From positions 62,001-126,000 of the forward strand of contig CAUJGQ010000011.1 of assembly GCA_963170165.1 (NCBI GenBank): a stretch of 64,000 nucleotides of DNA, read 5' to 3'. The stretch is from Chloroflexota bacterium (lineage in GTDB: Bacteria; Chloroflexota; Dehalococcoidia; CAUJGQ01). The position numbers were made by a program, and so were the translations under genes. The notes beneath the pieces are model-generated. The model was given only the letters and a program-made list of their open reading frames with translations. It searched no databases and was not told where the DNA came from. This document shows, piece by piece, positions 57,851 to 64,000 of this stretch; the first letter of the stretch is position 1; each line of letters starts with the position of its first letter.

Positions 57851-59026
57851 ATGGTCCGCAACCACCTCCTGCACTCGGACCTCGACGGTCTGCCGCCCAT
57901 CAAGGTCATTGGCGTCGGCGGCGGTGGCTCGAACTCCGTGGACCGGATGATTCAGGAGCGGCTCCTCGGGGTCGACTTCATCACCGTCAACACCGATGCC
58001 CAGGCCCTTGCCCGCTCGCAGGCGCAGAGCCGCATTCGCATCGGCGACAAGCTCACCAAAGGGCTCGGCGTCGGCGGTGACCCCGCCATCGGCGCCAAGG
58101 CCGCTGAGGAGAGCCAGGATGAGCTGGCTGAGGCGGTGCGCGGCGCTGAGATGGTGTTCATCACCGCCGGAATGGGCGGCGGCACCGGCACCGGCGCTGC
58201 CCCAGTGGTAGCGGAACTGGCGCGCCACGCCGGTGCGCTGACCGTGGCGGTGGTGACCAAGCCGTTTGGCTTCGAAGGCGCCAAACGCCGCCGCCAAGCC
58301 GAAGAGGGCATTGAGCGGCTGCGGGACAAGGTTGACACGCTGATTGTCATACCCAACGACCGGCTGCTGTCAATCTGCGACCAGCGCATCACCATGTCCA
58401 ATGCCTTTCTCGAGGCTGATGGCGTGTTGCACCAGGGGATCCGCGGCATCTCCGAGCTGATCACCCGCCCAGGCCTGATCAACCTTGACTTCGCCGATGT
58501 CAAGAAGATCATGCACGGCGCCGGGCCAGCGCTGCTGGCGATCGGCCGCGGGCGGGGTGAGAATCGGGCGGTGGAAGCCGCCAAGCAGGCGATAGCCAGC
58601 CCGCTGCTGGACGCCAGCATCCAGGGCGCCCGCGGTGTGCTGTTCAATATCACGGGGCCCGAGGGCATGCTGCTGTTCGAGGTGAACATGGCCGCCCAGG
58701 TGATCAACGAGGTCGTGGACCCAGACGCCGAGATCATCTTCGGCGCCGTCCTAGACAATGACATCGAGGACGAGGTCCAGATCACCGTCATCGCTACGGG
58801 CTTCGAGGATCATCAGGCCGAGGCGCGCCGGCCGGGTTTTACCCATAGCAGCCAGCCTGCATACCAGCTCCCACCCCAACAGCCCCAGTACCAACCGCCG
58901 GTGTACTACCAGGCGCCGCCCGCCCAAGGCTATGACCAGCCATCGCGGCGGATGCCGGACACGCCGGCGATCAACGGTGACTCGGATGAGTTGCCTGCCT
59001 TCCTGCGCCGCACCATCTCCCGCTAG
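57851..59026 (+). CDS. ftsZ: Cell division protein FtsZ
   Basis: [38 protein letters not shown]-terminal [22 protein letters not shown] at 57834-57840 favours start at 57851. Confidence 0.98.
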   Translation: MVRNHLLHSDLDGLPPIKVIGVGGGGSNSVDRMIQERLLGVDFITVNTDAQALARSQAQSRIRIGDKLTKGLGVGGDPAIGAKAAEESQDELAEAVRGAEMVFITAGMGGGTGTGAAPVVAELARHAGALTVAVVTKPFGFEGAKRRRQAEEGIERLRDKVDTLIVIPNDRLLSICDQRITMSNAFLEADGVLHQGIRGISELITRPGLINLDFADVKKIMHGAGPALLAIGRGRGENRAVEAAKQAIASPLLDASIQGARGVLFNITGPEGMLLFEVNMAAQVINEVVDPDAEIIFGAVLDNDIEDEVQITVIATGFEDHQAEARRPGFTHSSQPAYQLPPQQPQYQPPVYYQAPPAQGYDQPSRRMPDTPAINGDSDELPAFLRRTISR

Positions 59027-59048
59027 CACCGTGCACACCCGCTGAGAT

Positions 59049-59081
59049 GCCGCCCCACCCTCATCCATGGCGTGGGGCGGC
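59049..59081 (+). terminator. Terminator hairpin after ftsZ
   Basis: GCCGCCCCAC...GTGGGGCGGC, 10-bp perfect arms, ~25 nt past the ftsZ stop. Confidence 0.65.
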
Positions 59082-59125
59082 CGGTATTTCGGCGGCGGCC
59101 CGCCGGAGAGATAGCGTTCGAGTAG

Positions 59126-59911
59126 CGCGCCCGCGCCGATCTGGAGCCGCTGGCATCACGATTCCAGGCGCCGGCGGTGCTGGCCATCGCGCTGATGGGC
59201 AGCGAAGCGCGTGGTGACGCCGGCCCTGATAGCGACATCGACCTTGTCCGGCTGCTTGCCGAAGGCGTCTCCGCACCTCCCGACAGCGGCAGCCACCTCA
59301 TTTGCGGCCGGCTGGTTGCCGTCTCCGATGTCACGCCCGAACAAGCCGGCCACTGGTGCACACGGCCGGAGCGCGCCGTTCAGGTGGTGGCCGGGATGCG
59401 AACGGCTGTCCCGCTGTCTGACCCGACGGGCGCCTTTGCCACTCTCCAGCGGCAGGCAGCCGCCTTCGTCTGGGACGCGCCAATGCAGCATTGAGCTAAC
59501 CGCTGGGCCAGCCGCGAGATGACCGGCTTGGCCCATGAAGCGCTCAAGGGCATCGAGGGGCTGTGCCGAAACGATACCGGCCGGTTGCTCAACGCCCGTC
59601 ACCTGGCCTGGGGAATAACGCGAATCATGACTGTCCGGTGCGGCGTGCTGCTCACCGGCGACAACACGTTCTATACGCAGACCGCGACGGCGCCCGGCCC
59701 GGAGCATGAGTGCGTCAGGCGGCGACGGGCCGCCTTTGGCCTCGAAGACCGCTACGGTGTCGTGCCCCGGCTGCGGGAGCAGGTAACCGCGGCACTGCGG
59801 CTGTATGCGCTGACAGCCGCACTGCTGGCGCCGGTGCTGGCGGAGGAGGACGTGCCCCTGATCGAGCACGTCACAGCCCGCATCCATCTTGCCCTCGCAC
59901 CGCATGACTGA
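59126..59911 (+). pseudogene. Nucleotidyltransferase (MNT/adenylyltransferase-like) interrupted by in-frame TGA
   Basis: IALMGSEARGDAGPDSDIDLVRLL motif, TGA at 59492-59494, then the same frame continues to 59911 with plausible coding sequence. Confidence 0.65.
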
Positions 59912-59999
59912 GCCGCGCCGGAACGCCCGCTCCTTCGATCAGGGTGACGAAATACGCTGTCGGTGGTGCGTATCCGCCACGGACAATCACCCGCACGGG

Positions 60000-60046
60000 C
60001 TACCAGATCCGGTAGCCATCTGCTGCACCGGCACCATATATTGTGG
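60000..60046. promoter_or_regulatory. Candidate NrdR-box pair upstream of nrdR
   Basis: GCACCATATATTGTGG (60031-60046) matches ACACWATATMTWGTGT at ~13/16; near-palindrome CTACCAGATCCGGTAG (60000-60015) is 31 bp away centre to centre. Confidence 0.65.
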
Positions 60047-60086
60047 TACAGTGATAGCAGGTTAGCATTTCGATTGAGCAACGCCG

Positions 60087-60554
60087 ATGACCTGTCCATA
60101 TTGCCGTGCTCGGGACTCCCGCGTGGTGGACTCGCGCACGGCTGATACCGAGATCCGGCGGCGACGCGAGTGCGAAGGCTGCGGCGAACGCTTCACGACA
60201 TACGAGCGGGTCGAGTCGTTCACGTTGCGCATCATCAAGAAGGATGGCCGCCGCGAGCCGTTCGAACGGGAGAAACTCGCCGCCGGTGTGCGCCGTGCTT
60301 GCGAGAAACGTCCCCTTGCCGTCGATGCCGTCGATGCGCTGGTGGACCGCATCGAGCGGCGGCTGCGGGAATCGGGCCAGCGCGAGATCGCCAGCGCCCA
60401 GCTTGGCGAGTGGGTAATGGACCGGCTGCGCGAGCTGGACCAAATCGCGTATGTGCGCTTCGCCTCGGTCTACCGGCAGTTTGCCGACGTAGACTCCTTG
60501 CGGCGGGCGCTTGACGAGCTCGACACCGGGGGACGCATCGCCGTTTCCCCTTAG
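60087..60554 (+). CDS. nrdR: Transcriptional repressor NrdR
   Basis: MTCPYCRARDSRVVDSRTADTEIRRRRECEGCGERFTTYERVESFTLRIIKKDGRREPFEREKL. Confidence 0.98.
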   Translation: MTCPYCRARDSRVVDSRTADTEIRRRRECEGCGERFTTYERVESFTLRIIKKDGRREPFEREKLAAGVRRACEKRPLAVDAVDALVDRIERRLRESGQREIASAQLGEWVMDRLRELDQIAYVRFASVYRQFADVDSLRRALDELDTGGRIAVSP

Positions 60555-60556
60555 CG

Positions 60557-60577
60557 CCTCTCCCAGCTCGGGAGAGG
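60557..60577. terminator. Hairpin between nrdR and nrdJ (terminator/attenuator or mRNA processing candidate)
   Basis: CCTCTCCC-AGCTC-GGGAGAGG, perfect 8-bp arms immediately after the nrdR stop. Confidence 0.5.
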
Positions 60578-60750
60578 CCGGCGCGTGCGGCTGTCCGCGC
60601 GCGCATCCCTTTCCCCGCCGGATGTGGCAGGCGGTCCAGACCGGCACGGCGCGCCGCCTTCACGGCGCCGCCGGATGGTGCAATCCCCGTGGACGGGAGC
60701 AGCGGCAGTCAGGCGCGACAGCCTAACCAAAGCGGACGGAGAGCAGCATC

Positions 60751-63183
60751 ATGGTCGCCACACCACCGGCAAGCGGGTCCAAGCGCGGAACGCAGCTCAA
60801 AGAACACCCGCTGGAGATCTCGCCCAACGCCCGCGTCGTGCTGGAGCGGCGCTATCTGCTCAAGGATGACCGCGGTCACGCCGTCGAGACGCCGGAGCAA
60901 CTGTTTCACCGCGTCGCCGGCACGCTCGCTGAAGTCGAGCGCCGGTACGGCGCCGGCAACAAGCGTGTGGCCGAGGTGGAGTTGCAGCTCTACAACCTGA
61001 TGACCCGCCTGGACTTCCTGCCCAATTCCCCCACGCTCGCAAACGCCGGCCGTCCTCTCGGCCAGCTCTCCGCCTGCTTCGTGCTTCCGGTCGAAGACTC
61101 GCTGGAGGCGATCTTCGAGACGGTCAAGCACGCGGCGCTGATCCATCAGTCCGGAGGTGGCACCGGTTTCGCCTTCTCGCGGCTACGGCCCGAGGGCAGC
61201 ATCGTCCGCTCTACCTCCGGCGTCGCATCCGGGCCCGTGTCGTTCATGAAGGTGTTCGACGGCGCCACTGAGGCGATCAAGCAGGGCGGCATGCGCCGCG
61301 GCGCCAACATGGGCATCCTGCGCGTGGACCACCCCGACATCGATAGCTTCGTCGCGATGAAAGGCGACATGACGACGCTGCAGAACTTCAATATCTCCGT
61401 CGCCATTACGGAGAAGTTCATGCAGGCGCTGGCTGCGGGCGAAGACTATGAACTGGTGGACCCGCGCACCGGCGAGGTCACCGGTACGAAGAATGCCCGC
61501 GAGCTGTGGGACCGGCTGATTGCTAACGCCTGGAAGAACGGCGACCCGGGCCTGATCTTCATTGACCGCATCAACGCCGGCACGGCCAATCCCGTCCCCT
61601 CCATGGGCCCGGTGGAGAGCACCAATCCCTGTGGGGAACAGCCGCTCTATCCATACGACTCCTGCAACCTTGGCTCTATCAATCTCGCCCAGTTCGTGAA
61701 GAGCGGACGCGGTGAGCTGACGGTTGACTGGGACCGGCTGGCGGAGGTCGTGCCGCTCACCGTGCGCTTCCTGGACAACGTGATCGATGCCAACCGCTAT
61801 CCGCTACCGCAGATCGAGGAGGTGTCGCAGCGCATTCGTCGCATCGGTCTGGGCGTGATGGGCTGGGCAGATCTGCTGTATCAGCTCGAAATCCCCTACG
61901 ACTCGGACGCGGCGATGGATCTGGCCGAACGGATGATGCACTTCATCCAGGAGCACGCCGACCGAGCCTCAGCGCAACTCGCCTCCGAGCGCGGCGTCTT
62001 CCCGGCCTGGGAGGAGAGCATCTACGGCCCTCACTCGCCGTGCGACACGGCGAACAGGCCGCTGCGCAACGCTACCCGTACCACCATCGCCCCAACCGGC
62101 ACGATCAGCATCATTGCGGACTGCTCCGGCGGCATCGAGCCGGTATTTGCTCTGGCCTTCCAGCGCCAGCACTACCTGGACCCCAAGAACCCCAGGCAAA
62201 CCACAAAGCTGACCGAAGTCAACAAGTACTTCGAAGCGACGGCGCGGCGCGAGGGCTTCTACTCGGAGGAGCTCATGCAGTTCCTGGCCGAGGGCGGCCA
62301 CCTGTCAGACCGGCCGGAGGTACCGGAGCGGGCAAAGCGCGTGTTTGTAACGGCGCATGACATCGCTCCCGAGTGGCACGTCCGCACCCAGGCTGCCTTC
62401 CAGCGGGCAACGGACAACGCCGTATCGAAGACAATCAACTTTCCTAACGAGGCCACGATTGAGGACGTAACGCTCGCTTACTCCCTGGCGTACGACATGG
62501 GCTGCAAGGGCATCACGATCTATCGCGACGGCTCACGCGAGATGCAGGTGCTCAGCCACGCCAAGAAAGAGGACAAGGCCGAGGCGACGCCATTGGTGCA
62601 GGAGTGGAAGCCACGGCGCGAGCGATTGCCGGACGAGCGCCGGTCGGTCACCCACAAGTTCCAGGTCGGTGAGCAGGAAGGCTATATCACCGTCGGTCTG
62701 TACGACGATGGCCGTCCCGGCGAGGTCTTTCTGCGCGTCTCCAAGCAAGGCTCGACCGTCAACGGTCTGATGGAAAGCCTCGGGCAGTTGACCAGCATCG
62801 CCCTGCAATACGGCGTGCCGTTGGAGGGACTGACCAGCAAGCTCAAGAACAACCGGTTTGAGCCGTCCGGCATGACCATGAACCGCGACATCCCCACCGC
62901 CACCTCACTGGTGGATTACCTGTTCCGGTGGATGGAGCGGCGGTTCGTCAATCCGGACATGTTCACGGCGGGGTACATCGCCCCGGCCTCCGGATACGGC
63001 GCGGCAACCGGTCACACGACAAACGGCAACGGCAAGAACGGCTATGCAAACGGCCATCAGCCGCCAATGCTTGACTTCTCGCTCAACGAGTCCGGGGTAG
63101 GCTGCCCCGAATGCGGCGGGCTGCTGCATTACTCGGAGGGTTGCATGACCTGCCGGGGCTGCGGCTATACCAAGTGCGGGTAG
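60751..63183 (+). CDS. nrdJ: Adenosylcobalamin-dependent (class II) ribonucleoside-diphosphate reductase
   Basis: FLPNSPTLANAGRPLGQLSACFVLPVEDS; STNPCGEQPLYPYDSCNLGSINLAQF; C-terminal CPECGGLLHYSEGCMTCRGCGYTKCG. Confidence 0.97.
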   Translation: MVATPPASGSKRGTQLKEHPLEISPNARVVLERRYLLKDDRGHAVETPEQLFHRVAGTLAEVERRYGAGNKRVAEVELQLYNLMTRLDFLPNSPTLANAGRPLGQLSACFVLPVEDSLEAIFETVKHAALIHQSGGGTGFAFSRLRPEGSIVRSTSGVASGPVSFMKVFDGATEAIKQGGMRRGANMGILRVDHPDIDSFVAMKGDMTTLQNFNISVAITEKFMQALAAGEDYELVDPRTGEVTGTKNARELWDRLIANAWKNGDPGLIFIDRINAGTANPVPSMGPVESTNPCGEQPLYPYDSCNLGSINLAQFVKSGRGELTVDWDRLAEVVPLTVRFLDNVIDANRYPLPQIEEVSQRIRRIGLGVMGWADLLYQLEIPYDSDAAMDLAERMMHFIQEHADRASAQLASERGVFPAWEESIYGPHSPCDTANRPLRNATRTTIAPTGTISIIADCSGGIEPVFALAFQRQHYLDPKNPRQTTKLTEVNKYFEATARREGFYSEELMQFLAEGGHLSDRPEVPERAKRVFVTAHDIAPEWHVRTQAAFQRATDNAVSKTINFPNEATIEDVTLAYSLAYDMGCKGITIYRDGSREMQVLSHAKKEDKAEATPLVQEWKPRRERLPDERRSVTHKFQVGEQEGYITVGLYDDGRPGEVFLRVSKQGSTVNGLMESLGQLTSIALQYGVPLEGLTSKLKNNRFEPSGMTMNRDIPTATSLVDYLFRWMERRFVNPDMFTAGYIAPASGYGAATGHTTNGNGKNGYANGHQPPMLDFSLNESGVGCPECGGLLHYSEGCMTCRGCGYTKCG

Positions 63184-63278
63184 CGGCCCTACAACATCCG
63201 CGGTCAGCATGGGGACGGTTTGTCGCGGGCCGTCCCCTACGCCTTCCTGCTACACTCCCGAAGCCGGGAGGGACGCGT

Positions 63279-64000
63279 GTGGACAGCCCAACGTTGACCG
63301 TCCGGCTGCTGCGGCTGGCGGACGCGGAGCAGGTAGCAATGCTGCTCAATGACGCGTTTGCCGACGAGTTCGCCGCGGCGGGCCGGCCGCCGATGGCAGT
63401 CCTGCGGGGCGTACGCCAGGACGCCTGGGCGCTGCGGGCGCCGTTCCGCCGCGTGATCGCGCCACTCACCGGTGACTTCGCGGTGTTCGTAGCCAGTGTC
63501 GATGGTCAGCTCGCCGGCACCACAACTATCAGTGGCGGGCCGGTGCCGGTCATCAGCAGCGTGGCGGTTGCGCCCCCGTATCGGCGGCTCGGCGTTGCGC
63601 GGGCACTGCTTGCCCAGGCCGAGCGATACGCCGCCTTGCACGGGCGCGACATCGTAACGCTGGATGTGCTGGCGCACAACGTGCCGGCGATCACGCTGTA
63701 TGAACGCGAGGGCTATCACGTCGCGCATCCTTACACCGTCCTGGAGACGGTGACGGCCGCGGCGGGGATGCCCGCAGGATGGCGGCTGTCCCGCGTTCGC
63801 GACCGGGATGCCCCCGCGTTTGGCGCAGTGGCCCGGCTGTCGCTGCCGGCGGAAGCCCTGGCACTAGTCCCTTCATTGCGCGATCGGTACCTGGGCGGTC
63901 CGCCGGTGTGGGTGGAGCGCTTGATGGCTGGGGTCGCTACGTACCGGCGCGTACTGCAACACGACGGCTCAGTGCGAGGCTACGTCAGCGGCCGGATATC
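63279..64000 (+). CDS. GNAT N-acetyltransferase (truncated by window edge)
   Basis: Manual translation from GTG 63279 is open to the edge; VISSVAVAPPYRRLGVARALLAQAERYAALHGRDIVTLDVLAHNVPAITLYEREGYHVAHP; absent from ORF track. Confidence 0.9.
   Translation, partial: MDSPTLTVRLLRLADAEQVAMLLNDAFADEFAAAGRPPMAVLRGVRQDAWALRAPFRRVIAPLTGDFAVFVASVDGQLAGTTTISGGPVPVISSVAVAPPYRRLGVARALLAQAERYAALHGRDIVTLDVLAHNVPAITLYEREGYHVAHPYTVLETVTAAAGMPAGWRLSRVRDRDAPAFGAVARLSLPAEALALVPSLRDRYLGGPPVWVERLMAGVATYRRVLQHDGSVRGYVSGRI

Noticed and set aside
59492-59494. TGA as selenocysteine codon
   Set aside because: Context ...WDAPMQH-TGA-ANRWASREM matches no selenoprotein motif and no SECIS-like hairpin was recognised; nonsense mutation is simpler.
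60555-60750. Cobalamin riboswitch upstream of class II RNR
   Set aside because: No recognisable B12-box (GCCACTG-type) or the surrounding conserved core; only a simple hairpin seen. An Infernal search would be decisive.

Overview
High-GC bacterial chromosomal segment; gene content and order suggest Chloroflexota/Thermomicrobia-like (inference). No rRNA, tRNA, CRISPR array or transposase was recognised. Blocks: (1) ~1-18.8 kb: mostly minus-strand exopolysaccharide/cell-envelope locus (glycosyltransferases, Wzx-like flippase, O-antigen ligase-like protein, Wzz-like protein, degenerate BY-kinase-like protein, Alg13/Alg14-type split glycosyltransferase, DegT aminotransferase, priming sugar transferase, plus an ATP-grasp/Psd/FemAB module). 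(2) ~18.9-22.1 kb: regulatory island with one canonical OmpR-type response regulator, two winged-helix proteins with degenerate receivers and a short cytosolic histidine kinase. (3) 22-31 kb: modular secreted protein, bL9, GAF/degenerate-GGDEF protein, CAP protein, zinc-ribbon protein, UspA-PRC fusion, phosphodiesterase, MarR. (4) 31.5-36.5 kb: operon of two CaiB/BaiF CoA-transferases (one apparently without the catalytic Asp), RibD-like reductase and GSAM-type aminotransferase. (5) 36.6-42.2 kb: glycogen-debranching-like enzyme plus GT4, PCD, rplS-trmD, MogA. (6) 42.4-59.1 kb: dcw cluster rsmH-ftsL-ftsI-murF-mraY-murD-ftsW-murG-murC-murB-ddl-ftsQ-ftsA-ftsZ, without mraZ or murE. (7) 59.1-64 kb: interrupted nucleotidyltransferase, nrdR with a candidate NrdR-box pair, class II RNR, GNAT. 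Two edge-truncated CDSs and a 47-aa membrane ORF missing from the ORF track were recovered by hand. All family calls come from reading motifs; no database search was run.
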